In this document: positions 42,210 through 52,690 of the stretch, piece by piece
How positions within the stretch are numbered: position 1 is the stretch's first letter
Layout of the letters: each line of letters begins with the position of its first letter
DNA from: MFD04580-c1 sp963702995
GTDB lineage: Bacteria > Planctomycetota > Phycisphaerae > Tepidisphaerales > Tepidisphaeraceae
Assembly: GCA_963702995.1 (NCBI GenBank)
Contig: OY969783.1
Span: forward strand, 1,860,001-1,924,000
Reading direction: 5' to 3'
DNA: 64,000 nucleotides
Notes under the pieces: model-generated
Told to the model about the DNA's origin: nothing
What the model saw: only the letters and a program-made list of their open reading frames with translations
Database searches by the model: none
Translations under genes and position numbers: made by a program

Positions 42210-44812
42210 ATGACCCCCCTGCCGATCGATTCGTGCCTGCCGGAGCTGATCGCAAGCCTCCGGTTGGCGCGATCGGTCGTCCTGGTGGCGCCGCCGGGCG
42301 CGGGGAAGACGACGCGCGTCCCGCCGGCGGTGCTGGCGGCGGGCCTGCTCTCCGCTGACGCGCCGAACCTGGTCATGCTCCAGCCGCGCCGGGTGGCGGC
42401 GCGCGCATCGGCGGCGCGGATCGCCGAGGAGAATGGCTGGGACCTCGGCCGCGAGGTCGGCTACCACATCCGCTTTGAGCGCAACATGGGCGCCAACACG
42501 CGCCTGCGCGTTCTCACCGAGGGCATCCTCACCCGGCAGCTACTCGACGACCCGTTCCTCGAAGGCGTCGGGGCCGTCGTGCTAGATGAGTTTCACGAAC
42601 GAAGCCTCCATACCGATCTCTGTGTCGCCTTGCTCCGCGAAATCCAGCAGACGGTCCGGGAAGACCTCATCCTCATCGTCATGTCGGCGACGCTGGACGC
42701 CGAGCCGGTGAGCCGATTCCTGGGCGGCTGCCCAATCGTCCGATCCGAAGGGCGCGCCTTCCCGGTGACCGTCCGACACGCCGGCTGGTCGCAGGCCTGG
42801 ATCTCCGACCGGGCGGCCGACGCCGTCTTGGAGGTGCTGAGCACCTCGACCGTCGGCTCGGGCGCCGACCCGGGCGACATCCTCGTCTTTCTGCCCGGCG
42901 TCGAAGAAATCCGCCGTACCCTCGCTCGATTAGAGAACATCGCGGCCGCCAAGGATCTGCTCCTGCTTCCTCTTCACGGCAGCTTGACGGCCGAAGATCA
43001 GGCCCTCGCCCTGCGGCCGGCTCGACGTCGCAAGGTGATCTGTGCCACCAACATCGCCGAGACCTCCCTCACGATTGACGGCGTGAGGACCGTCATCGAC
43101 AGCGGCTTCGCGCGCGTCGCCTCGTACGACCCGCAGCGCGGCCTCGACCGGCTTGACCTGGAACGGATCAGCAAGGCATCGGCCACCCAGCGGGCGGGCC
43201 GCGCCGGCCGCACGGCGCCCGGGCAGTGCGTTCGTCTCTGGTCGGCGAGCGAAGAGCGGGCAATGCCCGACTTCCAGGAGCCCGAGGTTCGACGGGTCGA
43301 TCTCTGTGGCACCGTCCTGATGCTGCATGCCTGGGGCAAGACCGACGCCCGCAACTTCGGCTGGTATGAGCCGCCGCCTGAATCGACGCTGGTGGCGGCC
43401 GAGCGCCTGCTTGCGATGCTGGGCGCGCTGACGGCGGAGCGCGGCGGCGAGATCACCCCCCTCGGCCACCGGTTGCTGGCGGCGCCGGTTCACCCCCGGC
43501 TGGCCCGGCTCCTTTTCTCGGCCGCGTCACTCGGCCTGAATGCCGATGCGGCGGCTATCGCCGCGCTCTTGAGCGAGAAAGACCTCGGATGCCCCACGCC
43601 CGCTGAACGGGCAGGCCCGCGACAGGCCCGCACTCTGGGCGATTCGGACCTGCTGGCCAGGCTCGATCTGCTTGCTACGGCCGAGCGGCAACGGTTCGCT
43701 CCGCACCTTCGGGATGAAGGGATCGACCCCGCGGCCGCCCGGCAGGTGGCCAAGGTCAGGGATGATCTGCTTCGGGCCCTTGGTCGGATGGAGCGAACGC
43801 GCCCCGTCGCGGGCTCCCAGACCGCGCCGGCCGACCGCGACGACGCCCTCCGCAAGCTCGCGCTGCTGGCCTACCCGGATCGGGTATGCCGGCGGCGCGC
43901 CTCGGACCCGGCGGCGGCCGCGATGGTCGGCGGCGTGGGCGTGCGGCTCGCGCCCGAGTCGATCGTCCGCAACGCCGAGTTCTTCGTCGCGCTCGACGTG
44001 CGCGGCGATGAGCGCAGCGCCGCCCGCGAAGCGCTCGTCCGCATCGCCAGCGCGATCGAGCTTCAATGGCTCGAAGAGTTGTTCCCTGAAGCGATTCGCC
44101 GCGAGCGCGGCGCGGTCTTCGACGCCGAACGACGCCGCGTGGTGGGCCGCAGTGCGACGTACTACCGCGACCTGCTGCTCCGCGAAGATGCGAGCGCCCG
44201 CTCGATCCGAGTGAGGCGGCCGTTGTGCTGGCGGAAGCGGCGAAACCAGCGTCCGACTGGTTCACGAAAGACGCGGCCGCCGCCAACGTGCTGGCCCGCC
44301 TTGAGCTGCTCCGCCGCGCCATGCCGGAGCAGGCCTGGCCGATGTTGAGCGAGGCCGAGCTGATGGAAGTGCTCACGGAGGCATGCCAGGGGAAACGGAG
44401 CCTGGACGAGTTGTCGCGCGCCCCGCTGGCCCCCCTTCTGCTTGGGCGGCTGGCCTATCCGCTGGACCGGCTACTGGAGCAGCACGCGCCGGAGACGATC
44501 GATGTCCCCAGCGGCAGCCGCATGAAGCTCGACTACACGGCCGGCGCTGCGCCGGTGCTGGCCGTGCGGCTACAGGAAGTCTTCGGCTGGGCCGACACGC
44601 CGCGGGTCGCCGGCGGGCGGGTGCCGGTCCTGCTCCACCTGCTCGGCCCAAATTACCGGCCCGTCCAGATCACCAGCGACCTGGCCGGCTTCTGGTCCAC
44701 GCTCTATTTTCAGGTCCGCAAGGACCTCCGTGCCCGCTACCCGAAGCATTCCTGGCCCGACGACCCGCTCTCGGCGACGGCGGTCGCGAAGGGCCGATCG
44801 ACGCGCCGATAA
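42210..44812 (+). CDS. hrpB: ATP-dependent helicase HrpB (one frameshift)
   Basis: ATG 42210 opens MTPLPIDSCLPELIASLRLA; the earlier in-frame codons lie in repeats. Walker A (VVLVAPPGAGKTTRVPPAVL), the DExH box (GAVVLDEFHERSLHTDLCVA) and motif III (LILIVMSATLDAEPVSRFLG) are followed by motifs V and VI (ICATNIAETSLTIDGVRTVI; SATQRAGRAGRTAPGQCVRL). One base is missing near 44200. The HrpB-specific C-terminus then continues in the next frame (SGSRMKLDYTAGAAPVLAVR; EVFGWADTPRVAGGRVPVLL; NYRPVQITSDLAGFW). Corrected length is about 867 residues. It is a DEAH RNA helicase-like ATPase whose cellular role is little known. Confidence 0.94.
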
Positions 44813-44937
44813 GAAAGAATCGTCAATCGGTGTTAGAAGCGTATGGAAACGAGACGGGCAAGGATGCGATAATGAGCTCCGCACGGTCAAGCAACGCGTA
44901 AACCCAGTGGCGCCCCGAACCGGCGTGGAGGCGAATC

Positions 44938-46121
44938 ATGTCCAGGGAATTTCTTTGGGGATCGAGCTTGCTCGTGACCCTCTTCGTGGGCGCATCGGCC
45001 GCCCTTGCGGTGGAGCGGCAAGACATTCGTCCCGAGCCCGGCGGTAAGCGGCTGCTCTTCGTGGACGAGAAGGACATCCGCCTTGAGCCCGGGGGGAAGC
45101 GCGTCCTCTACATTGACGACAATTACATCAGGACCGAGCCTGGCGGTAAGGCGCTTCTTTACGTGGACGGCGACGACATCCGCCCCGATCGCGGCGACAT
45201 CCGTCTCGCGTTCATCGACAAGTACGGGAACTTCCGCCGCAACCCCAATTCGGACAATGTGCTGATCCACTACAAGCACCCCGACCTCTCCCCGACCCAC
45301 ATCGACAACCGGATCTTCTTCGTGGACGGCCCGGAGTTGACGCGTCAACAGCTTGTCGCGGTCCTCTACTACCTGAAGCCTGAGATCTTCAAGCTGAGCG
45401 ATGCGGAGATCGCCTCCCTCCGCAAGGCGATGGCCGACGAGGCCAAGGCCGAAGAGGTGGCGGCGGCCGCGGACCACGTCGCCGGAAAGTGGATGGTCCT
45501 CAGCGGGAGCGGCCCTGTCGCGAAGATCGGCGGGGGCGGCATGACGATCGGCCCCAAAAAGGGCGACGCGTACCCCGTCGTGATCGACCATTCCAAGACG
45601 GGCGGGCCGCAGTGGACCGGCGTCGGCGTCTATAAGGAAATGAGCGGGGACAAGTCGATGTGGGTCGCCTACGGCACCCCCAAGACCATCGGCCTGTGCG
45701 TCTACGAGATCAAAGACGGCTCACTCGATGGGAAATGGTACCCCTGGTACGTGGACGGCGACGCGAAGAATGTCGGCACCGAGACACTGACCGGCCCCGC
45801 CACCCTTGATGGCGAGTACAAGATCGCGGCCGGCAAGGCGCCCTTCACCGGCGCCGCCTACTCGGGCACCGTCACGATCAAGCCCGCCAAGATCGTCGGA
45901 GCGGCCGACACGGCCAAGCCGTACCTGCTCTCCTGGACGATGGGCGCCGTTAAGGTCTCCGGGATTGGCATTCGCTCGGGCAAATACCTTTTCGTCGCGG
46001 CCGGCGCGGGCCGGACGTTAATATTGTCCGATATGACTACAACAATGGTTCGATGACAGGCGACTGGTTCAAGCTCGGCTCCAACGAAAAAGGGATGTCG
46101 GCGATCACGTCGATGAACTAG
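44938..46121 (+). CDS. Secreted hypothetical protein with tandem beta-type repeats (one frameshift)
   Basis: The signal peptide (SSLLVTLFVGASAALA) is followed by three to four repeats of about 17-19 residues: DIRPEPGGKRLLFVDEK, DIRLEPGGKRVLYIDDN, YIRTEPGGKALLYVDGD and DIRPDRGDIRLAFIDK. A helical stretch (about 125-180) and a second beta-rich domain (WTGVGVYKEMSGDKSMWVAY; LDGKWYPWYVDGDAKNVGTE) follow. A base is missing near 46008; the corrected frame ends GPDVNIVRYDYNNGSMTGDW, then FKLGSNEKGMSAITSMN with TAG at 46119. Length is about 394 residues. I do not recognise the family. Confidence 0.7.
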
Positions 46122-46165
46122 CACCACTGCGCTGAACAGCCGTAAAGCTTTGCTAGAAAAGAAAA

Positions 46166-46300
46166 GTCCGAAGTACCAAACCCCAAGGAAGCTGGAAAGA
46201 AGACGAAGCGGAAAACGGCTCTCCTTCCGCACCCGCTTTCATCGGTTTCCATTCTTTCCGCTTGGTCACTCCTTCGGATTTCGGGCTTCGAATTTTAGCG
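46166..46300. repeat. Degenerate inverted repeat (family F-like)
   Basis: AGTCCGAAGTACCAAA at the left and TTCGGATTTCGGGCTTCGAA at the right resemble the better-preserved arms at 50000-50141. The 278-base gap around it has no gene. Confidence 0.5.
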
Positions 46301-46399
46301 TTCTTTGTTACGGCGCGATTCGCCTGGGTAGCGCTGTAGTGTTAGGAGGCCGAGCCGAGCGTGGCGAGGCGGTCCCAGGCGACTGATCCGAGGTTTGTG

Positions 46400-47374
46400 A
46401 TGGCCGCTCGTTCGCCCAGTGTTTCGTCGCTTTTGTCGTTTGGCCTGCTGGCCGTTCTTGCGCTGCCGGCTGTCGCGGCGGCCGCGACTACGCCGGAAGG
46501 GACGTTAACCGGCCATACCGCGATGGTCTTTGACGTCGCCTTCTCCCCCGACGGTAAACGCCTGGTATCGGTGGCCGACGACGGGTCGCTGCGGGTCTGG
46601 AGCGTCGCGGAGCGGAGAGAGGTCGCCCGGCTCCCGACCGGCGTGATGAATAACCGCAACCAGGCCCGCTTCACGCCGGATGGACGCCAGATCGTCACCC
46701 TTGGTTCGGAACAGAATATCCTTGTGGTGGACGCGGCGACGGCGAAGGTCGTTACGTCGATCCCGGTGAAAGATCCGCCCGGTGGCCCGATGGGCCTCGA
46801 CCTGTCACCGGACGGCAAGATCATCGCCGCGGTCGGCCGCGGCTCCATCCGGCTGTTCGACGTGGCCAGCGGGGCGCCCCGCGGGGCCTACCCGGTGCAC
46901 GCGGGCCACGGCGTCACCGCCGTCGCCTATTCGGCCAACGGCAGGCTCATCGCGACGGCGAGCACCGACAACACCGCCCTGGTGGTCGATGCCGCGTCCG
47001 GCAAGGTGCTCCGAACGTTTAAGATCAAGGCGAACGGCGTGGCCGTCGCGTTCACGAAGGATGCTCGGGCCCTGTTCGTCGCCTCCGAGCGCATTTTAGA
47101 ATCGTTCGATATCGACACCGGGGCGGCCGCCCTGCTGATCGACAAGGGGGTGCCGATCCTTTCACTCTCCCGATCAAAAGACGGCGGCTTGCTGGCCGTC
47201 GGCGGCCCCGGTCACGGCCCGTGGCTTCTGGCATTACCCGAAGGCACACTCATCCAGGCCGCCACCTTCGACAGCGACGAGTGGGTCCAATGTGCCGCCC
47301 TTTCCCCCGACGGCCACCAACTCGCCGGCGGCAGCCACGCCGGCCCGATCTACCTCTGGCACAACACGAATTAA
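46400..47374 (+). CDS. Secreted WD40-repeat protein
   Basis: ATG 46400 starts a 324-residue protein with a signal peptide (LLSFGLLAVLALPAVAAAAT). WD40-type blades follow: GHTAMVFDVAFSPDGKRLVS and DDGSLRVWSVAERREVARL; DLSPDGKIIAAVGRGSIRLF; HGVTAVAYSANGRLIATAST and DNTALVVDAASGKVLRTFK. It ends ALSPDGHQLAGGSHAGPIYL. About seven blades would form a complete beta-propeller used for protein binding. Exported WD40 proteins are common in planctomycetes. No partner can be named. Confidence 0.88.
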   Translation: MAARSPSVSSLLSFGLLAVLALPAVAAAATTPEGTLTGHTAMVFDVAFSPDGKRLVSVADDGSLRVWSVAERREVARLPTGVMNNRNQARFTPDGRQIVTLGSEQNILVVDAATAKVVTSIPVKDPPGGPMGLDLSPDGKIIAAVGRGSIRLFDVASGAPRGAYPVHAGHGVTAVAYSANGRLIATASTDNTALVVDAASGKVLRTFKIKANGVAVAFTKDARALFVASERILESFDIDTGAAALLIDKGVPILSLSRSKDGGLLAVGGPGHGPWLLALPEGTLIQAATFDSDEWVQCAALSPDGHQLAGGSHAGPIYLWHNTN

Positions 47375-47461
47375 GGGGAGACTCCCCGTTTTCGTGCAGG
47401 GATTTGGGATGTTTGCGAACGTTGTTGTCGCGTCGGTGTCCAGAGAGCGGAGGAAGCGACC

Positions 47462-48685
47462 ATGATCCGCACCGCCTTGCTCATCTATGCTGCGTCGATG
47501 CTGGCTGGGGCGAGCCTTGCCGTTGGAGCGGTCAACGGGCGCTTCGTCGGCGATACGGAGGCGGGGCCGATGGTGGCCGAATTGGCCACGGGGCGTGATG
47601 GGGAGCTTTCCGGCACGCTTCGGTGCGGTGAAATCATCGCGCCGCTGACGGCGCGCGAAGCTGATGGCCGCTTCAGTGGGACATTCTCTTCCAAGAGTGG
47701 GCGGCCGATCCCAATCTCCGGGTCGTTCGACGGAAAGCGCCTTCACCTTGCCATGAACGGCAACGAGTACGATCTCGCGCCCAGCGTTGAGTCGGCCCCC
47801 GCCCCCGCCGTTCCTGCTCCCGGTGCCAACGCCCCCGAACCCCAGGTGGAAGGAAAGCCTGCGACCGGCCATCGCCAACCCCCTCAAACCCAGCCCGTCG
47901 CCGTCGAAGTGCGGGAGGGGCACGTCTTCCAATACGTTATTCCGGCGGGATGGCAGGTGCTTGAGGAGGGGCAGTTCGCCGTGGTCCTTCGGTCCCCCGA
48001 CAGCGCCGCCATTACCTATCTGGTCGGGAATGCCGGCCTTCTGCCCGGCTCAAGCCCGGTCCAATACCTTCAGCAGAAGCTTGATGCGCTCAAGCTCGAA
48101 AACCTTCGCTTTGGCGAGCCCCGACAGGGGAAGCCGATCAACGGGTGTGAACAGGCGGTTGACCTCGACTACACCTACACGTTCAAAGGCGTGGCTTGTC
48201 GCGGAACGGCCAAGTGCAGCATCCACTCCATCTACAACAACCTGACCTTCGTCATGACGGCGGCCGCCTCCGTTGAGGCGCAGTGGGCCAGCTATGCCGA
48301 ATGGCTGCCGCTGGTCCCCCAGGCGGCCAAGGCGCTGAACGGTGCGGCTTTCGGCGCCCGGGGCATCCTTCAGCAGGACCTGGTCAACAGCGCAGCGCTC
48401 GGTAAACAGGCCGAGGCGAACAGGGAGGCTTCCGCCCGCCTCTGGGAGCAGGTGGCCGCCGACCGCGACGCCGTCCAGAAGCGCCAGCGCGAAGACATGC
48501 GCGACACCCTCGGCAATACCCACACCTACGACAACCCCTACGACCATCGCCCCGTTGACCTTTCGGCGAACAACTCGGTCTATTGGGTGAATATGCGGAC
48601 GGGCCAGGTCGTCGGCGACCCCAGCCCCAGCTTCGACCCCCGCACCCCGACCGATCCAAACTGGCAGCGCATGTCGGGGCGATGA
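47462..48685 (+). CDS. Secreted hypothetical protein, two beta domains and helical tail
   Basis: The 407-residue product has a signal peptide (LLIYAASMLAGASLAVGAV). A small beta-domain (about 24-105) reads VNGRFVGDTEAGPMVAELAT, then GELSGTLRCGEIIAPLTARE. After a Pro/Ala linker a second domain (about 150-290) begins HVFQYVIPAGWQVLEEGQFA and includes GCEQAVDLDYTYTFKGVACR; it resembles PsbP/DUF-type lipid- or protein-binding folds. The helical tail is rich in Gln/Arg and ends YWVNMRTGQVVGDPSPSFDP. No family is assigned. The gene follows the WD40 gene by 87 bases and may share its transcript. Confidence 0.7.
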   Translation: MIRTALLIYAASMLAGASLAVGAVNGRFVGDTEAGPMVAELATGRDGELSGTLRCGEIIAPLTAREADGRFSGTFSSKSGRPIPISGSFDGKRLHLAMNGNEYDLAPSVESAPAPAVPAPGANAPEPQVEGKPATGHRQPPQTQPVAVEVREGHVFQYVIPAGWQVLEEGQFAVVLRSPDSAAITYLVGNAGLLPGSSPVQYLQQKLDALKLENLRFGEPRQGKPINGCEQAVDLDYTYTFKGVACRGTAKCSIHSIYNNLTFVMTAAASVEAQWASYAEWLPLVPQAAKALNGAAFGARGILQQDLVNSAALGKQAEANREASARLWEQVAADRDAVQKRQREDMRDTLGNTHTYDNPYDHRPVDLSANNSVYWVNMRTGQVVGDPSPSFDPRTPTDPNWQRMSGR

Positions 48686-48723
48686 GCCCTGCATGAGCCT
48701 CCGAACGCCAGTCACGGCGCGAC

Positions 48724-49931
48724 TTATTCGTACCGGAGCGCGTCGATCGGGTCGAGCTGGCTTGCCCGGTAGGCGGGGTAGAAGCCGAAAAAGATCCCCA
48801 CGGCCGCCGAGAAGGTGGCCGACAGGATGATGCTGAAGGCCTGCACGATCGACTGAAATTGCGTCATGCGGCCGATGATCGCCGCCGCCACCACTCCGCC
48901 GATCACGCCGAGCAATCCCCCGAGGCTGCTCATCAGCACCGCTTCGATCATGAACTGGCTGAGGATGTCAAAATCCTTCGCGCCGATCGCCTTGCGGATG
49001 CCGATCTCGCGGGTGCGCTCGGTCACCGTCACCAGCATGATGTTCATGATCCCGATCCCGCCCACCAACAGCGAGATCCCCGCCACCGTCGCCAGAAGGA
49101 TCGTGAATGTCTGCTGGCTGGCGAGGAAATTGTCCTGAAGCTCTTTCTGGTTTCGGATGTTCACGTCGTCGGCCAGGCCGGGCTGAACCTTGTGCCGCTT
49201 GCGGAGCAGTTCGACCGTCCCGCGCTGCACCTCGTCCAGGTTCGCGTTGGTCTCCCCCTGCACGTCGATCTCCCGAAGGTATTCGACGCCCAGAAGCTGC
49301 TTCATCGCCGTCGAATACGGCAGCAGGACCTGGTCGTCGGGGTTAAAGTACCCCTGGTCCCCCTTACTTTTGAGGACGCCGATCACGCGGAAGTTAATGC
49401 CGCCGATCTTGACCATCTGCCCCACGGCCTCGGACGCGCCGAAGAGGTTGTCGGACGTGACGGGGCCGATGACGGCGACCCGGGCCGTGCGGTCCACGTC
49501 GGCGTCGGTGATGGGGTCGCCGTGCTCCACTTCGAAGTTGCGGATCGGGAAATAGGTCGCCGACACCCCGCTGACGTTGGTGCGGGTGTTGTTGTTCATG
49601 TACTTCACCTGCTGCGTCCCGCCGACGACCGGCGAGATGGATGCGACGCCATGCACTTCTTTCAGGATCGCCGCGGCGTCGTCCAGCGTCAGGTTCTGCT
49701 GCGTGCCGCTGATGACGCCGCCGGTGCCCCGCTGCCCCGGCCGCACGACCAGCAGGTTCGTCCCCATTGCCGAAAATCGGTCCAGCACCTGCTTCTGCGC
49801 CCCGCGCCGATCGCCAGCATGGCGATGACCGCTCCGACGCCGATGATGATCCCGAGCATCGCCAGGATCGAGCGCAGCTTATTCGCCATCAGGCTCTTGA
49901 AGGCGACTTTGACGATCATCCAGAAAAGCAT
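48724..49931 (-). CDS. MacB-type ABC transporter permease (one frameshift)
   Basis: The start (MIVKVAFKSLMANKLRSILA, then MLGIIIGVGAVIAMLAIGAG) is followed by a base deletion near 49800. The next frame gives the periplasmic core (MGTNLLVVRPGQRGTGGVIS; VASISPVVGGTQQVKYMNNN; VAVIGPVTSDNLFGASEAVG). The FtsX segments follow (AGISLLVGGIGIMNIMLVTV, then TERTREIGIRKAIGAKDFDI), ending GFYPAYRASQLDPIDALRYE. Corrected length is about 402 residues with four membrane segments. With the ATPase and adaptor encoded upstream it forms a MacAB-like mechanotransmission exporter. Confidence 0.93.
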
Positions 49932-49999
49932 AAATCCTTCGAGTGGTTAGCGTGGGCCGCGCCGTGGGAAGCCGTTCGCGCGGGTCAGCTTGAAGCACC

Positions 50000-50141
50000 A
50001 AATCCGAAGCACGGAATCCCAGAGAAGCGGAAAAAACCAACTGGCAAAACGGAGAGTAAAAAGGCCTCCGCTGCCTCTTCTCCGCTTTTTTCTTTCCGGC
50101 TTTCCAGTTCCTTCGAATTTCGGGTTCCGTGCTTCGGATTT
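50000..50141. repeat. Inverted repeat with 17-bp perfect arms (family F)
   Basis: AAATCCGAAGCACGGAA at 50000-50016 is exactly inverted at 50125-50141 (TTCCGTGCTTCGGATTT). The 108-base centre also contains AGAAGCGGAAAAA and TCCGCTTTTTTCTTT arms. It lies in the gap between the ATPase and permease genes of the MacB operon. Confidence 0.85.
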
Positions 50142-50173
50142 CCAAGCCTAAGCATTGGAGTTCAGCAAAGCAG

Positions 50174-50926
50174 TCACGTTGCCTTGCCGTCTCGCATGAA
50201 GATTTCCCTCCGACAATGGGCCGCCACGGCCGCGTCGTGGGTGACGATGATGACGGTCCGGCCCTTTTCGTTCAGTTCCTTGAACAGGGCCAGGATCTCC
50301 TCGCCGGTGCGGCTGTCGAGGGCGCCGGTTGGTTCGTCGGCGAGGAGGATCGCCGGGTCGGTCACCAGGGCCCGGGCGATGGCGACGCGCTGGCGCTGGC
50401 CGCCGGAGAGTTGGTTCGGCTCGTGGTGCTCGCGGTCGGCCAGGCCGACCATCTTCAGCGCCTCGTGGGCCCGGGCGACGGCATCCTTCCGGGCGGCGTA
50501 GTGCAGCGGGAGCTCAACGTTTTCCAGCGCGTTCATGCGCGGCAGCAGGTTGAAGGTCTGAAAGACGAACCCGATCCGCCGGTTGCGTATCTCGGCCAAC
50601 TGGTTCTTGTTCAGCCTGGAGACCTTCTCACCCGCAAGCGTGTATTCGCCCGCGTCGGGCCGGTCGAGGCAGCCGAGGATGTTCATGAGGGTTGACTTGC
50701 CGCTCCCCGACGGGCCGCGGATCGCTACCATCTCGCCGGCGTCGATGGTGAGGCTGACATCATCCAGCGCGTTCACCGTCTGCCCGCCGACCTCGTAGGT
50801 CTTGCGAAGCCCGACCGCCTCAATGATGTGCTTGCCGGCCCAGGCCTTGGCGGTGCCGTTGGTCGGCGGCGCAGGCGCGGGGGCCAGCACAGTCGTGCCC
50901 AGCGCTGTCGTCGAACGCATTCCCAT
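50174..50926 (-). CDS. MacB-type ABC transporter ATP-binding protein
   Basis: This 250-residue protein has Walker A ([20 protein letters not shown]), Q-loop ([20 protein letters not shown]), signature ([19 protein letters not shown]) and Walker B ([20 protein letters not shown]), then [14 protein letters not shown]. The LolD/MacB class is clear from the short NLLPR region. The N-terminal 30 residues are a variable extension. It is separated from its permease by 242 bases containing an inverted repeat. It powers export together with the adaptor protein encoded upstream. Confidence 0.95.
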   Translation of the reverse strand: MGMRSTTALGTTVLAPAPAPPTNGTAKAWAGKHIIEAVGLRKTYEVGGQTVNALDDVSLTIDAGEMVAIRGPSGSGKSTLMNILGCLDRPDAGEYTLAGEKVSRLNKNQLAEIRNRRIGFVFQTFNLLPRMNALENVELPLHYAARKDAVARAHEALKMVGLADREHHEPNQLSGGQRQRVAIARALVTDPAILLADEPTGALDSRTGEEILALFKELNEKGRTVIIVTHDAAVAAHCRREIFMRDGKAT

Positions 50927-50988
50927 TCATCTGCTCCCAAAGGCGGACGCGCGTGAGTCGGCCGCCGCTCCGTCACCGCGATACGGTT

Positions 50989-52371
50989 TTAGTTCCGTCG
51001 GCCGCCACCGCCGCCGAACCCGCCCATGCCGCCCATCGGCGTGCCCGACGGCCGATTAGGGCTCGCGTTCCAGCGGCTGTCCGCCGGGCCCTTCCTCAGC
51101 GTGACCGTTTCGCCCTCGGTCAGCCCTGACGCGATCTCGACATTGGTTCCGTCGGTCAGTCCGAGCTGTACCGGCCGCTCTTCGGTCTTGGCGGCCTTCC
51201 CCTCGCCGGTGGCCACGCTGACGGTCGCCTTGTGGTCCTTGCGTGTTACCGCCTGGAGCGGGATGACCAGCACATCGTGCTTCTCCTTCTCAACGATTTG
51301 GACGTTCGTCGTCATCTGCGGCTTCAGCAGGGTCTTGTTCTCGCTGTTGACTTCCACCTTCACCTCAAAGGTGACGACGTTGGAGACATTCACGCCCTGC
51401 GCCGCGATGCGCGTCACCGTGCCGTCGAACCGCTTGCCGGGAAAGGCGTCCGCCGTGATGTTCACGGTCTGGCCGATGCGGACGCCGCCAATCTCGCTTT
51501 CATCGACGTTGGCCAGGACGAAGATCCGCGACAGGTCCGCCAGCGTCATCACGGTCGAGCCGCCGCCGACGTTGCTGATCGCCGACGAGATGATCGTCCC
51601 CTTCTGGACGGTCAGCGCCGAGATGACTCCGTCCATCGGCGCGGTGACGGTGGTATAGGCGAGTTGCTGTTTCTGATTGTCCAGCGAGATGGTGTCCGCT
51701 TTGACCTGCGCCTCGGCCAGCGCGACGTCCGACCGCTTCACCTCCACGCCCAGTTCCTGAGAAGTGAGGTCTTCGATGGCGAGCTGGGCGTTGGTCAGGT
51801 CGGTTTCGGCCTGGACGGCCAGCGCCTCCTGGGTGTCGTAATTCTCCTTCGTGTCGGAGTTCGACTCGAACAGCATCTTCCGCCGCGCGGCCTTGGCGCG
51901 CTCGTCGGTCGCCTTGATCTTGGCGGATTGAAGGTTGGCCTGCATCCGCTGCCGCGCGGTGGCGAGCGTCTTGATCGCGATGTCCAGGTTCTGCTTGGCC
52001 TGGGCCAGCTTGGCCTGGGAGCTGGAAAGCTGCACCTCGGCCTGCTGCACGGCGCGCTTCTGATCGATCGGGTCGATCTGCAGGAGCAGGTCGCCGGCTT
52101 TGACGACGTCGCTTACGTCCAGCGCCGCAACGCGATCCTTCGGGCCAAGCTGGGTCACCTCGCCCCCGGCGCGGCACTTGATCGGCACGTCAAGGTTTGA
52201 AGCGACGATCCCCGTGCTGCTCGCGGCCTGGAGGATATTCCCCTTCGCCACCTTCGCGACGGCGACGGCGTCCGCCGCCGCGCCGGCCGTACCAGACTCC
52301 CACGGCCGCCAGAAGAACGCGGCCGTTCCCAGGCCAAGCACCACCGCCGTCACAATCGTCCATCGCTTCAT
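50989..52371 (-). CDS. Efflux periplasmic adaptor protein, MacA/HlyD type
   Basis: The 460-residue protein is anchored by an N-terminal segment (TIVTAVVLGLGTAAFFW). It has the lipoyl/barrel-sandwich halves (KGNILQAASSTGIVASNLDV; VTAPMDGVISALTVQKGTII), a long alpha-hairpin (VQLSSSQAKLAQAKQNLDIA, and continuing to ATARQRMQANL) and a beta-barrel (VDESEIGGVRIGQTVNITAD). A membrane-proximal domain and a Gly-rich tail (GGMGGFGGGGG) complete it. It bridges the inner-membrane MacB complex to an outer-membrane exit; no TolC-like gene is visible in the window. Confidence 0.93.
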   Translation of the reverse strand: MKRWTIVTAVVLGLGTAAFFWRPWESGTAGAAADAVAVAKVAKGNILQAASSTGIVASNLDVPIKCRAGGEVTQLGPKDRVAALDVSDVVKAGDLLLQIDPIDQKRAVQQAEVQLSSSQAKLAQAKQNLDIAIKTLATARQRMQANLQSAKIKATDERAKAARRKMLFESNSDTKENYDTQEALAVQAETDLTNAQLAIEDLTSQELGVEVKRSDVALAEAQVKADTISLDNQKQQLAYTTVTAPMDGVISALTVQKGTIISSAISNVGGGSTVMTLADLSRIFVLANVDESEIGGVRIGQTVNITADAFPGKRFDGTVTRIAAQGVNVSNVVTFEVKVEVNSENKTLLKPQMTTNVQIVEKEKHDVLVIPLQAVTRKDHKATVSVATGEGKAAKTEERPVQLGLTDGTNVEIASGLTEGETVTLRKGPADSRWNASPNRPSGTPMGGMGGFGGGGGRRN

Positions 52372-52690
52372 GCCAAAGCCCTCGTATTCGTCCTTCGAGC
52401 CCTGCCGGTAAAGGGCCCAGCCGCGCGGCCGCGTACGTCAGTCGGCGGCCCAGGGGCGCGTGCCGGGCGACGCGATTGATCGTGAGAGTCCGCTCAACCT
52501 CGAAGCCCGCCGTCAGCGGAGCGGCCCGTACGCTACGGTATACCGCCGTCACCCGGCGTAGTTTTCGCCGTGTCGCCCGTCCGTTACATTAGTCCGTCGA
52601 TTGCGATGGCGGGCACACTGACTGAATCGGGCCAGAATGATCCATACGCTGAGGCCACGGCTCCCGGTTCGACGCGGCACTCCATTGGGG
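52372..52690. other. Intergenic region between divergent genes
   Basis: This 319-base gap between the macA-like gene (-) and the amine oxidase (+) should carry promoters for both. I see no repeat, RNA or further gene in it. Confidence 0.5.

Noticed and set aside
47375..47387. Terminator after the WD40 gene (GGGGAGACTCCCC then GTTTT)
   Set aside because: The stem is only four to six base pairs with a one- to five-base loop and the T-run is short; too weak to call.
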